A DNA stretch of 64,000 bases from Roseateles chitinivorans (GCF_002761755.1 NZ_PEOG01000010.1:62001-126000), one strand, 5' to 3'; counted from the first letter of the stretch, positions 38,055 through 46,673 are shown. A program made the numbers and translations. Notes: generated by a model from the sequence alone, not told the origin.

Positions 38055-38957
38055 TCAGAAGTCGCAGCGGCTCTCGAGCGCGGGCGTGGCCGGCGGGACC
38101 TGGTCGAGCCGCGCGATGCCGCCGGCGCGCCAGCGCTTCACCTGCGCTTCCACCTGGGCCGGGCTCAGGACGGCGTCCTTCGCATGGAAGACCCAGTCGA
38201 CGTCCTGCTCGTAGACCCGCGGCGGGCCGCCTGCGTCGCCCGTGGGCAGCGGACCGCCCGGCGAGAACCACAGGTTGAAGTTGATCGACATCGGCACCAC
38301 CGGATAGTTGCGGCCGCCGTGTTCGTCGACCTTGCGGCCGTCGATGAACCAATAAGTGCGGCCGTCGGCGACCTGCATCACCAGCGTGTGCCAGTCGCGG
38401 CCGCGCTCGCCGAGCGGGCCGAACTCCTCGTGCTGCTGGTTGAAGGCCAGCCACGGCTCCAGACGCACCGTCTGCCAGGTGATGCCATAGATGCGGGTCT
38501 TGTCGCTGCCCCAGCCGCCATTGGGCAGGTACTCCCAGTCGAGCTCGCTGAACTCGGGATCGAAGTCATGCTTCAGCGGGCTGACCGCGTAGAAGGTCTG
38601 GATCACCGGATCGCCGTCGGCACCGCTCACCGGCTGGTCGCTGAAACGGAGCCGGGCGGCGTAGGTGCCGGCCAGGTACTTGCGCTGGTGGCACACCTGC
38701 ACCTGCGTCGTGCCGGGGCCGGTGCCGTCGGTCGTGCCGCGCAGACGCAATTGCCCGTCCACCAGGCTCAACGCCTCCGGCGCCCAGCGCGCGCCGGGCA
38801 GCCCCGGATGGCCGGGCGCGCTGCGCGCCGTCCACCCCTGCTTGAACAGGGCCGCCGTGTCGGCGTAGCTGAAGTCGTCGAAGAAGAAGGCCGGCTCCTG
38901 GCCGGCATGCGCGGACATGGCGGCAACGACCAGCGTCGCCGCGAACCAGGTCTTCAT
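38055..38957 (-). CDS. Secreted glycoside hydrolase family 16 enzyme
   Basis: A 300-residue periplasmic or secreted enzyme with signal peptide MKTWFAATLVVAAMSAHA. The GH16 catalytic motif E-x-D-x-E appears as ELDWE at residues 138-142, in SELDWEYLPNGGWG. The beta-jelly-roll features FFDDF near the N-terminus and WHTLVMQVADGRTYWFIDG follow the family pattern. Its ATG overlaps the upstream MFS stop by 4 nt. GH16 enzymes usually cut beta-1,3/1,4-glucans, galactans or keratan/mucin poly-LacNAc, so its place in a GlcNAc operon is notable. The frame is open far upstream but that part is the MFS gene in another frame. Confidence 0.85.
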   Translation of the reverse strand: MKTWFAATLVVAAMSAHAGQEPAFFFDDFSYADTAALFKQGWTARSAPGHPGLPGARWAPEALSLVDGQLRLRGTTDGTGPGTTQVQVCHQRKYLAGTYAARLRFSDQPVSGADGDPVIQTFYAVSPLKHDFDPEFSELDWEYLPNGGWGSDKTRIYGITWQTVRLEPWLAFNQQHEEFGPLGERGRDWHTLVMQVADGRTYWFIDGRKVDEHGGRNYPVVPMSINFNLWFSPGGPLPTGDAGGPPRVYEQDVDWVFHAKDAVLSPAQVEAQVKRWRAGGIARLDQVPPATPALESRCDF

Positions 38958-40309
38958 ACGGTGCGCTCCACAGGTTCCGCGGCCCCCGACGCGGCCACGG
39001 TCGGCGCGCTCGACTTGCCGGGCATGCGCACGAACAGCAGCAGGATCAGCGCCGGGGCGCCACAGGCGATCGTCCACAGGAAGAAGTGCTCGTAGCCCAT
39101 GGCGACCTGGATGTCGCCGCTGATCGTCTTGGACAGGATGAAGCCCAGCTGCATCACGCCCGAGCCGAGCGCGTAGTGCGCCGTCTGGTACCGGCCCGGC
39201 GCCACCGCCTGCATGATGTACAGGATCATCCCGACGAAACCGAAGCCGTAGCCCAGCATCTCCACCGCCACCGCGAAGCCCACATGCCACAGGTCCGCCG
39301 GCATCGTGACGGCGAGGTAATAGAAGGTCGCGTTGGGCACCGCCATCGCCACGATCAGGAAAGGCATCGCGCGACGCAGGCTCAGCCAGCTGGTGAAGTA
39401 GCCGCCGACGATGCTGCCCGCCAGGAAGGCCGCCGTGCCGACCGTGCCGTAGATGCCGCCCACCTGCTCGGTCGTCAGGCCCAGGCCGCCCTTGTCGCGC
39501 GCCTCGATCAGGAACAGCGGACCGATCGTCTGCACCTGGCCCTCGGCAAAACGGAACATCACGATGAACAGGATCGACAGCCAGATCCCGGGCTTGCCGA
39601 GGAAGTCGGCGATGACCTCCCGCAGCGTCCTCAGGACGCCGGTGGCGGTGAGGTCGCCGTGGTCCGTGTTCAGCGCGCCCGGCAGCGCGTAGGCGTTGTA
39701 GCTGGCCAGCACGAAGAGCAGCACCGAGAGCAGCGCGAAGATCACCGACCACGCGTTCATGACGCCGATGCCGCGCTCCAGGTGACCCGCGAGCACCAGC
39801 AGCCCGCCCAGCGTCAGGAACTTCGAGGCATTGAAGAACGCGCCCTGCCAGCCGGCGTAGGCCGCCTGCTGCTTGTCGTCGAGCGAGGCCATGTAGAGGC
39901 CGTCACAGGCGATGTCGTGCGTCGCGGACGCATAGGCCAGCAGGAACAGCACCGCGATGCTGGCCGCGAACCACATCGGCAGCTGCAGCGCGATCACCAT
40001 CAGGGCCAGGCCGACCGCGCCGGTGTACTGCCCCGCCACGACGATCAGCTTCTTGCTGCGGGCCAGCTCCAGGAACGGACTCCACAGGGGCTTGAAGGCC
40101 CAGGCCAGGCCGAGCAGGCCGGTCCAGCGCGCGATCTGGTCGTTGGACACGCCCATGTTCTTGAACATCAGGCCGGCGATCAGCATGACGACGAAGAACT
40201 GCATCCCCTGCACGAAGTACAGGCTCGACACCCAGCGGATCGGGCTGCGCTGCGCGCGGACGGGCTGGCCCGCGGCGGGGCCGGCGGGAGAGGTGGGCGA
40301 TGAGCTCAT
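38954..40309 (-). CDS. AmpG-like MFS transporter
   Basis: A 451-residue inner-membrane carrier with about twelve helices. The segment LAYASATHDIACDGLYMASL matches the AmpG-type motif, and the first helix is WVSSLYFVQGMQFFVVMLIAGL. AmpG imports GlcNAc-anhydroMurNAc; relatives in glycan loci import disaccharides or GlcNAc oligomers. With GH3 hexosaminidase and nagA as neighbours it probably imports GlcNAc-containing oligosaccharides. A gap of 66 nt separates it from the hexosaminidase gene. Confidence 0.85.
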   Translation of the reverse strand: MSSSPTSPAGPAAGQPVRAQRSPIRWVSSLYFVQGMQFFVVMLIAGLMFKNMGVSNDQIARWTGLLGLAWAFKPLWSPFLELARSKKLIVVAGQYTGAVGLALMVIALQLPMWFAASIAVLFLLAYASATHDIACDGLYMASLDDKQQAAYAGWQGAFFNASKFLTLGGLLVLAGHLERGIGVMNAWSVIFALLSVLLFVLASYNAYALPGALNTDHGDLTATGVLRTLREVIADFLGKPGIWLSILFIVMFRFAEGQVQTIGPLFLIEARDKGGLGLTTEQVGGIYGTVGTAAFLAGSIVGGYFTSWLSLRRAMPFLIVAMAVPNATFYYLAVTMPADLWHVGFAVAVEMLGYGFGFVGMILYIMQAVAPGRYQTAHYALGSGVMQLGFILSKTISGDIQVAMGYEHFFLWTIACGAPALILLLFVRMPGKSSAPTVAASGAAEPVERTV

Positions 40310-40375
40310 GGGGAGGACCTCGGTGCGTGCGGCGCGGACGGAAGACTTCGGAACGAAGGGAGCGTCAGGAGGACA

Positions 40376-41857
40376 TCAGTCCAGGGTGACCGGCGACCGG
40401 CCGCCGGCCTGCCCCCTCCCCTGCAGCCACGCACCCAGCGCGTCCAGCGCGCCATCGGCATAGCCCCAGCTGATCACCGTGGGCGCGGCCACGTCCAGCG
40501 CCTGGAACGGATTCCACAGCACCAGGTGCAGGTCGGGCCGCCAGCCGCCGGCCTGCGCGCCATACCGCGCCCGATGCGTCGAGGCGACGATGGTGAAGCG
40601 GCCATCCGTCGGCACCGTCGCCCAGTCGAGGGCGGTGATGTCGGCGAGCGAGACGAACTCGACGTCGCTGTAGCCCTCGAACAGCGCGCGCACCTGCGCA
40701 CCGGTCGGCCCTGCCTCGGACACACCATCGGTCGGCACCTCGTCCTGCACCAGCACGCGGGTCGGGCGATCGGTCGCCGGCGGCAGCGCGCCGCGCAGCG
40801 CGCTCAGGCCGGCGGACCAGGCTCGACGCATCAGCCGGTCATCGGCCTCGCGCGGCGCGCCCTGGTAGTCGTCGAAGCGGACCGGGAACTCCCGCGCCAG
40901 CCGGTCCAGCCGGGCCTCGGCCTGACGGCCGCGCTCGACGCTCAGGTCGCCGCGGGTCAGCGCGTCCTGCAGCGCGTGGATCGCCTGCGCCTGCTCGGCC
41001 AGGGAGCCCTGCGCCAGGATCATGTCGGCGCCCGCGTTGATCGCCAGCACCGCCGCCTTGGCATAGCCATAGCGCTCGGCGATGGCCTTCATCATCAGCG
41101 CGTCGGTGATGACGACGCCGTCGTAGCCGTACTCGTCGCGCAGGATGCCGCCCAGGATCGTGCGGGACAAGGTCGCCGGGTAGTGCGGGTCGATCTGCGG
41201 ATAGACGATGTGCGCGGTCATGATCGACGGCGCCAGGTCGCGCAGCGCCTGGAACGGCTTGAGCTCGAGCGCGTCCAGTTCGGCGCGCGACTTGTCCACC
41301 GTCGGCAGGTCCAGGTGGGAATCGACATGCGTGTCGCCATGGCCCGGGAAGTGCTTGATGCAGCAGGCCACGCCCGCGTCCATCGAGCCCTTCATCCAGG
41401 CGCCGGCCAGGCGGGTGACGGTGTCGGCGGTCTCGCCGAAGCTGCGCTCGGCGATCACCGGATTGGCCGGGTTGTTGTTGATGTCGGTGACCGGCGCGAA
41501 GTTCCAGTTGATGCCGATGCCGCGCAGCCCGCGCGCCACCGCCGCGCCGACCTGCTCGGCCAGCGCTTCGGCGCCCGCGGCGCCCAGCGCCATCGCCGAC
41601 GGCGGTTGCGGCAGGAAGGTCGCCCGCACCACCGAGCCGCCCTCCTGGTCCAGGCCGATCAGCGCGTCGGGGCCCAGGGCCTCGCGCAGGTCGCGGGTCA
41701 GCTGGCGGACCTCGGCCTCGGTGCCCAGGTTCTTGCGGAACAGGCAGACCGCGCGGATCCGGTTGTCGCGCAGGAAGGCCGCGGTCGCCGCATCCAGCGT
41801 CTTGCCCTGGATGTCCACCATCACCAGCCGGCCCGGATGGAATGCTTGCTCGCTCAT
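40376..41857 (-). CDS. Glycoside hydrolase family 3 beta-N-acetylhexosaminidase
   Basis: Removes terminal beta-linked GlcNAc. The 493-residue product has the NagZ-type signatures GLDQEGGSVVR, INWNFAPVTDINNNPANPVI and KHFPGHGDTHVDSH (the loop whose His assists catalysis), followed by the nucleophile Asp in GVVITDALMMKAI. It has no signal peptide, so it acts in the cytoplasm. After about residue 340 there is a second region of 150 residues that the short E. coli-type NagZ (about 340 residues) lacks. It sits between the MFS and SIS genes and should degrade imported oligomers. Confidence 0.9.
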   Translation of the reverse strand: MSEQAFHPGRLVMVDIQGKTLDAATAAFLRDNRIRAVCLFRKNLGTEAEVRQLTRDLREALGPDALIGLDQEGGSVVRATFLPQPPSAMALGAAGAEALAEQVGAAVARGLRGIGINWNFAPVTDINNNPANPVIAERSFGETADTVTRLAGAWMKGSMDAGVACCIKHFPGHGDTHVDSHLDLPTVDKSRAELDALELKPFQALRDLAPSIMTAHIVYPQIDPHYPATLSRTILGGILRDEYGYDGVVITDALMMKAIAERYGYAKAAVLAINAGADMILAQGSLAEQAQAIHALQDALTRGDLSVERGRQAEARLDRLAREFPVRFDDYQGAPREADDRLMRRAWSAGLSALRGALPPATDRPTRVLVQDEVPTDGVSEAGPTGAQVRALFEGYSDVEFVSLADITALDWATVPTDGRFTIVASTHRARYGAQAGGWRPDLHLVLWNPFQALDVAAPTVISWGYADGALDALGAWLQGRGQAGGRSPVTLD

Positions 41858-41903
41858 GTCGTTCTCTTCTGCCTGGCCCGCGGATCGCCGGCTGGGGTGG
41901 AAA

Positions 41904-42914
41904 TCAATGGGTCTTGGTGACCTTGGCCAGATGGCGCGGCTGGTCGGGGTTCAGCCCCCGCGCCTGCGCCAGCGCCTCGACCATCGGATAGAAGCTCTGC
42001 ACCGCGGCGATCGGATCGAGGTCCTCGTTGCCGGTGCAGGTCAGCGGCAGTTCCGCGCCCGGCGTGCCTTCGGGCGCCGCCAGCAGCACGCGCGCGCCAC
42101 GGCCGCGCATCTCCTCGGCCAGCGCGAGCAGGCCCGCCTGCGCCGGTCCGCGCGGCGCGAACACCAGCAGCGGATAGCCCTCGTCCACCAGCGCCATCGG
42201 TCCGTGCTTCACCTCGGCGCCGGAGAAGGCCTCGGCCTGGATGCCGCAGGTCTCCTTGAACTTCAGCGCCGCCTCCAGCGCGATCGGCAGCGAGGTGCCT
42301 CGGCCGATGACGAAGAGCTTGTCCGCGCCCTTGAGCGCCTCCACCGCCACATCCCAGCGTTGCCTGGCGGCCTGCTCCATCGCCTGCGGCAGCGTCTGCA
42401 GCGCGGCGGCGAGGTCCTCGTCGCCCTGCCAGGCGGCGACGACGCGGGCGCCGGCCACCAGCTGCGCGATGTAGCTCTTGGTCGCGGCCACGCTCTGCTC
42501 GACGCCCGCATGCAGGCGGAACACATGCTCGGCGGCGGCCTCCAGCGGCGAGCCGTCGGCATTCACGAAGGCCACGGTGCGCGCACCGTTGGCACGGAAG
42601 TACTGCGTGGGCGAGACCAGGTCCGGGCTCTGGCCCGACTGCGAGAACGCCAGCGACACCAGGCCCTTGCTCTCGATCCTGCTTTGATAGAGCGTGATCA
42701 GCGACATCGGCAGCGAGGTCACCAGACGACCCAGTCGCGCCATGACCAGGTAGGCCAGGTAGTGGGACGCGTGGTCCGAACTGCCGCGGGCGATCGTCAG
42801 CAGCGCGCTCGGCGGCTGCTCGCGCAGCGCGTCGCCCAAGGCCGCATAGGCGTTCTGATCGGCGGCCAGTTGACGGGCCACCACTTGCGGCGCGCTCAGC
42901 GCCTCATCCAGCAT
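41904..42914 (-). CDS. nagBII: SIS-domain glucosamine-6-phosphate deaminase (NagB-II type)
   Basis: A 336-residue protein with two SIS domains, homologous to the isomerase half of GlmS but lacking the glutaminase domain. Motifs include LTIARGSSDHASHYLAYL, SLAFSQSGQSPDLV, VIGRGTSLPIALEAALKFKE and EVKHGPMALV, and it ends PRHLAKVTKTH. In Shewanella this type (NagB-II) deaminates glucosamine-6-phosphate to fructose-6-phosphate. The ATG at 42914 overlaps the nagA end by 11 nt. No ribosome-binding site is obvious, so coupling to nagA is likely. Confidence 0.9.
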   Translation of the reverse strand: MLDEALSAPQVVARQLAADQNAYAALGDALREQPPSALLTIARGSSDHASHYLAYLVMARLGRLVTSLPMSLITLYQSRIESKGLVSLAFSQSGQSPDLVSPTQYFRANGARTVAFVNADGSPLEAAAEHVFRLHAGVEQSVAATKSYIAQLVAGARVVAAWQGDEDLAAALQTLPQAMEQAARQRWDVAVEALKGADKLFVIGRGTSLPIALEAALKFKETCGIQAEAFSGAEVKHGPMALVDEGYPLLVFAPRGPAQAGLLALAEEMRGRGARVLLAAPEGTPGAELPLTCTGNEDLDPIAAVQSFYPMVEALAQARGLNPDQPRHLAKVTKTH

Positions 42915-44043
42915 GCGCGAGGTCAATCGCTTCTCCTTCGACGACCACGCTGTGCAACTGCAAGCCACGGTCCATCACGACAAAGTCCGCCCAGGCGCCC
43001 GGGGCCAGGCGGCCCCGATCGTCCAGACCCAGGTAATCGGCCGCGTTCGTCGAGACGCGCCGCGACGCGTCCTCGATCGGCAGGCCCAGCTTCAGCACCA
43101 GGTTGCGCAGCGCCTGGTCCATCGTCAGCGTCGATCCGGCCAGCGTGCCGTCGGGCAGGCGCACGCCGCCCAGGCACTTGGTGACGCGATGGCGGCCGAG
43201 TCGGTACTCGCCATCGGGCATGCCGGCCGCCGCCGTCGAATCGGTGACGCAGAACAGGTGCGGGATGCTGCGCAGCGCGACGCGGATCGCGCCCGGATGC
43301 ACATGCAGCAGGTCGGGAATGATCTCGGCGTAGCGCGCGTGGGCCAGCGCCGCGCCGACCATGCCGGGCTCGCGGTGATGCAGGCCCGTCATCGCGTTGA
43401 ACAGGTGGGTGAATCCCCCGGCGCCCCGGGCCAGCGCGGCGACGCCGTCCTCGTAGGTGCCCAGCGTGTGGCCGATCTGGATGCGGAAGCCCGCTTCGCT
43501 CAGCCGCTCCACGAGTTCGAGATTGCCGGGCAGCTCCGGCGCCAGCGTGATCAGGCGGATCGGGGCCAGCGCATGCAGCGCGCGGATCTCGTCGATCGAC
43601 GCGGCCTTGGCGAAGTCCGGCTGCGCGCCGAGCTTGCCGGGATTGATGTAGGGCCCTTCCAGGTGCACGCCCAGCACGCGAGCGCCACCGGCGGGCCGCT
43701 CGGCACAGGTGGGCGCGAGCGCGCGCATCGCCTGACGGATCTCGTCCAGCGGCGCGGTCATCGTCGTGGCCAGCAGCGAGGTCGTGCCGTGCCGCGCATG
43801 CAGCTGCGCGAGCCGCGCGGCCGCGTCGCCGCCTTCCATCGTGTCGCGGCCGGCGCCGCCGTGGACATGGGTGTCGATGAAGCCAGGGAGGATCAGCGGC
43901 AGGTCCTGCGCGCCGTGCCGCACCTCGTGCTCGGCGACGGCACTGCCGTCGATGCGGACGATGCGTCCCTTGTCATGTTCCAGCACACCGCGGATGAAGC
44001 CGCCAGGTGTCAGTACGAATCCGTCGATGTGCTGGGTCGTCAT
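42904..44043 (-). CDS. nagA: N-acetylglucosamine-6-phosphate deacetylase
   Basis: Deacetylates GlcNAc-6-phosphate. The 379-residue amidohydrolase has the metal site GFIDTHVHGG (residues 54-63), the catalytic-site blocks HLEGPYINP, GHTLG and THLFNAMTGLHHREPG, and the proton-relay Asp in CVTDSTAAAG. The start overlaps the nagQ stop by 4 nt and the end overlaps the deaminase start. Confidence 0.95.
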   Translation of the reverse strand: MTTQHIDGFVLTPGGFIRGVLEHDKGRIVRIDGSAVAEHEVRHGAQDLPLILPGFIDTHVHGGAGRDTMEGGDAAARLAQLHARHGTTSLLATTMTAPLDEIRQAMRALAPTCAERPAGGARVLGVHLEGPYINPGKLGAQPDFAKAASIDEIRALHALAPIRLITLAPELPGNLELVERLSEAGFRIQIGHTLGTYEDGVAALARGAGGFTHLFNAMTGLHHREPGMVGAALAHARYAEIIPDLLHVHPGAIRVALRSIPHLFCVTDSTAAAGMPDGEYRLGRHRVTKCLGGVRLPDGTLAGSTLTMDQALRNLVLKLGLPIEDASRRVSTNAADYLGLDDRGRLAPGAWADFVVMDRGLQLHSVVVEGEAIDLAHAG

Positions 44044-44783
44044 CCGTCTCGCCTCATCTCCGCGACGAAGTCGTAGTAGTCGCTGCGGCAGTAGGAATGG
44101 GTGAGCTCGACGGCCTGACCCTGGTCGAGGTAGCCCACGCGGGTGATGAACAGCACGGCCTGGCCGACCGGCACTTCCAGCAGTCCGGCCAGACGCGAGT
44201 CCGCATTGATCGCGCGGATGTGCTGCAGCGCCCGCACCGGCGCGCCGCCGTGCTGGGCGAGGTGCTCGTACAGCGAGGACTCGACCTTCTGGGGTTCCGG
44301 CAGCACCGCCTCGGGCAGCACCGACAGCTCATAGGCCATGACGACCGCATCGGCCAGGCGCAGGCGTTCCAGGCGCGCGACCCGTTGACCGGTGGTCAGG
44401 CCCAGCGACAGCTGCTCGTCCGGCGCCGCCATGGCGAAGCCGCGCGTCAGCCAGCGGCTGCTGGGCTTGAAGCCACGCTGGTGGAGTTCCTCGGAGAAGC
44501 TGGTCAGGCGCGAGAGCGGCTGCTCGAGCTTGGGCGCGATGTAGTTGCCGGAGCCGCGCTTGCGCACGATCAGGCCCTGCTCGACCAGGCGGTCGATCGC
44601 CTTGCGCGCAGTGACGCGCGACAGGTCCAGGGATTCCGACAGCACGCGCTCGGACGGCAGCGCCTCGTCGGCCTGGTACTGCCCTTCGCGGATCGCTTGC
44701 GCCAGCTTGTGGGCCAGCTGCATGTACAGCGGCGAGGCGGCGGCGGGATCGGGCTTGAACTGGAAGGGCAGCTTGGTGCTCAT
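44040..44783 (-). CDS. nagQ: GntR-family transcriptional regulator (NagQ-like)
   Basis: Local regulator of the GlcNAc genes. The 247-residue product from ATG 44783 has a winged helix-turn-helix at about residues 20-85 (ALPSERVLSESLDLSRVTARKAIDRLVEQGLIVRKRGSGNYI) and a UTRA ligand domain (SFSEELHQRGFKPSSRWLTR ... AYELSVLPEAVL ... THSYCRSDYYDFVAEM), the HutC/NagR subfamily that senses GlcNAc-6-phosphate or glucosamine-6-phosphate. The frame is open far upstream but that is the kinase gene in another frame. Boxes matching NagQ sites precede the operon. Confidence 0.9.
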   Translation of the reverse strand: MSTKLPFQFKPDPAAASPLYMQLAHKLAQAIREGQYQADEALPSERVLSESLDLSRVTARKAIDRLVEQGLIVRKRGSGNYIAPKLEQPLSRLTSFSEELHQRGFKPSSRWLTRGFAMAAPDEQLSLGLTTGQRVARLERLRLADAVVMAYELSVLPEAVLPEPQKVESSLYEHLAQHGGAPVRALQHIRAINADSRLAGLLEVPVGQAVLFITRVGYLDQGQAVELTHSYCRSDYYDFVAEMRRDG

Positions 44784-44799
44784 CGGGCTTCTCTGCTTC

Positions 44800-45744
44800 T
44801 CAACGGGGTTCGGAGAGAGCGCCGCGGACCAGCCGCAGCGCACCGTCGGCCGAGTCGCCCTGGGGCGACACGCAACGGGCCCGAATGTTGCCTGAGAAAA
44901 GTCCCGCGAGCCGCTGCGCCACGCTGCCCGCCAGCGACAGCGGCAGCTGCTGCGAAGGGTCCAGCGCGAGCGCGAGCTGCTCCAGTTCCGCCACCGCCTG
45001 CGCGACCAGCGCGGCCGCGGCCGGATCCGATCCCGCATGCTCGAAGACGAGCGGCGCCAGCTGCGCATAGGCATGCTGCCCGGCCTGGGCGACCCAGGCG
45101 TTGATCGCGTCGCGATCCTGCTCGTGCTGGCAGCCGGCGACGCCCCACACCGCCTGGGCCAGCGGGCCCGGTTGGGCGCGGCCGTCCATGGCCTTCTGGG
45201 CCTGGCGCATCGCCTGGATGCCGAGCCAGGCGCCGCTGCCCTCGTCCCCGCCGATCCAGCCCCAGCCGCTGACGCACACCAGCGAGCCATCGGCGCGCAG
45301 GGCCTCGCCCACGGTGCCGGTGCCGGCGGCGATGACGCCCCCGGGCCGGCCGGCATGGGCCCCGATGACGGACGTGGTGCCGTCGTTCACGAGTTCGATG
45401 TGGGCATAGCCGGGCTGCTGCGCGATGAAGGCCTGCGCCTGCGCGGCGACGCCGGCGCCGGACAGACCGAGGCCGATGCCGGCTTCGGCGAGCGGCAGGC
45501 GTTCGATGCCGGCCTTGGTCGCGGCCTCCTGGACGGCCGTCTGGATGTGACGCCAGGCCTGGGCGATTCCCTGGCCGAGCGCCGACGGGCCGGCCCAACC
45601 CTGTCCGAGCAGCCGTCCATGGATATCGCTCAGCCGCACCCGCGTGCCGGTACCACCGCCATCCACCCCCACGAGGTAGCGGACGGCGGTGAAGCGCGGC
45701 TGCAAGGGCGCGGACCAGGCGTCCGCCAAGGGGTGGCTCTTCAT
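44800..45744 (-). CDS. BadF/BadG-type sugar kinase (GlcNAc or glucosamine kinase)
   Basis: First gene of the operon. The 314-residue ASKHA-fold kinase has the phosphate motif YLVGVDGGGTGTRVRL, the second phosphate loop VIAAGTGTVGEAL and GWGWIGGDEGSGAWLG, typical of eukaryote-like GlcNAc kinases and GspK glucosamine kinase. It would produce GlcNAc-6-phosphate for nagA, since no PTS is encoded here. The promoter and a NagQ-like box directly precede it. Substrate choice between GlcNAc and glucosamine cannot be decided from sequence alone. Confidence 0.88.
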   Translation of the reverse strand: MKSHPLADAWSAPLQPRFTAVRYLVGVDGGGTGTRVRLSDIHGRLLGQGWAGPSALGQGIAQAWRHIQTAVQEAATKAGIERLPLAEAGIGLGLSGAGVAAQAQAFIAQQPGYAHIELVNDGTTSVIGAHAGRPGGVIAAGTGTVGEALRADGSLVCVSGWGWIGGDEGSGAWLGIQAMRQAQKAMDGRAQPGPLAQAVWGVAGCQHEQDRDAINAWVAQAGQHAYAQLAPLVFEHAGSDPAAAALVAQAVAELEQLALALDPSQQLPLSLAGSVAQRLAGLFSGNIRARCVSPQGDSADGALRLVRGALSEPR

Positions 45745-45748
45745 GATT

Positions 45749-45766
45749 AATACCAGTTTAGTACCA
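45749..45766 (-). promoter_or_regulatory. NagQ box at the GlcNAc operon promoter
   Basis: On the minus strand TGGTACT-N4-TGGTATT: one perfect and one single-mismatch TGGTATT repeat at the 4-bp spacing known for Xanthomonas NagQ. It begins 5 nt before the kinase start codon and covers the -10 element. Confidence 0.7.
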
Positions 45767-45784
45767 AAAAACGCGGAGCGTCAA
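45755..45784 (-). promoter_or_regulatory. Promoter of the GlcNAc operon
   Basis: Minus-strand -35 TTGACG (45779-45784) and -10 TAAACT (45755-45760) at 18-nt spacing. The -10 lies inside the NagQ-like box, so binding there should block polymerase. The transcript would start very near the kinase start codon. Confidence 0.55.
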
Positions 45785-45785
45785 T

Positions 45786-45803
45786 TGGTAGCGCACTGGA
45801 CTT
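45786..45803 (+). promoter_or_regulatory. Second, degenerate NagQ-like box
   Basis: TGGTAGC (45786-45792), four bases, then TGGACTT (45797-45803), on the plus strand just upstream of the -35. The first repeat is identical to the one in the box at 33285 before the TonB receptor gene. Confidence 0.4.
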
Positions 45804-45844
45804 AACCCTGATGTGCGAGCCGCTCCGCGACGGGAATGCAGGTT

Positions 45845-45862
45845 ATGACCACCACAGTACCA
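45845..45862 (-). promoter_or_regulatory. Third NagQ-like box
   Basis: On the minus strand TGGTACT-N4-TGGTCAT. Its first repeat equals that of the promoter-proximal box. It lies about 80 bp upstream of the -10 and could support looping or cooperative repression. Confidence 0.45.
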
Positions 45863-45919
45863 GTTATGGCTTCACTGAGGGATCGTGGGGAGGGAGTATG
45901 CGGACTTCAGTCGATCGCA

Positions 45920-45953
45920 CTCGCCCGCTGGCGGGAGAGGGCGGGGTGAGGGC
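45920..45953. repeat. Probable dispersed intergenic repeat (REP-like)
   Basis: The stretch contains a CCCGC/GCGGG stem followed by GAGAGGGCGGGGTGAGGG. This resembles the CCCTCACCCC...CCCTCTCCCGC short repeat found between genes in many Xanthomonas, Pseudomonas and Burkholderiales genomes. Only one copy was noticed in the window, so the call rests on recalled similarity. Confidence 0.4.
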
Positions 45954-45971
45954 CAGCGGTGGGGGCGGTGA

Positions 45972-46673
45972 TCAGTCCAGCGACCAGGACAGCTCGACGC
46001 CCTTCCCGCGCAGCCATTCGCTCGCCGCCGAGAAGTGACCGCAGCCGATGAACGGCGCCGGTCCACGCGTCGCGGAGAGCGGCGACGGATGGTTGGCCTG
46101 GAGCACCAGATGCCCCTGTCCAGCCGCCTCGATCAGCGGCGCCTTGGCCTGTGCATGGGCGCCCCACAGCAGATAGACCTTCGGCGACGGATCCCGCGCG
46201 GTCGCCGCGATGAGCGCATCGGTCAGCGACTCCCAACCCTTCTTCGCGTGCGAGGCGGCGGCCCCGTCCTCGACGGTCAGGCTGGTGTTGAGCAGCAGCA
46301 CGCCGCGGCGGGCCCAGGCGCCGAGATGGCCCGACATCGCCGGCTGCTGCCCCAGGTCGCGCTGCAGTTCCTTGAAGATGTTGCGCAGCGACGGCGGCAG
46401 CTTCTGGCCTGCGGGCACCGAGAACGCCAGTCCCTCGGCCTGCCCGGGCCCGTGGTACGGGTCCTGACCGACGATGACCGCCTTGGTGTTCGTCAGCGGC
46501 GTCAGCCGCAGCGCTCGCAAGGGATCGGGCGGATAGATCGTCGCGCCGGCGGCCAGACGCGCCTTCAGCAGCGCCTCGATGCGCTGGCCGTCAGCGCCGG
46601 CGCGCCAGGCATCGATCAGCGGCTGCCAGCCGTCGCCGGCCCGCCAGTCGACGGCTTGCAGCGTCGCGGACAT
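45972..46673 (-). CDS. ung: Uracil-DNA glycosylase
   Basis: Removes uracil from DNA. The 233-residue product from ATG 46673 has the water-activating loop GQDPYHGPGQAEGLAFSV, the uracil-recognition segment LLLNTSLTVE and the leucine/His loop ANHPSPLSA. It is 8 nt downstream of trpC, so it is probably the last gene of the trp message. The frame is open upstream over trpC without meaning. Confidence 0.95.
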   Translation of the reverse strand: MSATLQAVDWRAGDGWQPLIDAWRAGADGQRIEALLKARLAAGATIYPPDPLRALRLTPLTNTKAVIVGQDPYHGPGQAEGLAFSVPAGQKLPPSLRNIFKELQRDLGQQPAMSGHLGAWARRGVLLLNTSLTVEDGAAASHAKKGWESLTDALIAATARDPSPKVYLLWGAHAQAKAPLIEAAGQGHLVLQANHPSPLSATRGPAPFIGCGHFSAASEWLRGKGVELSWSLD

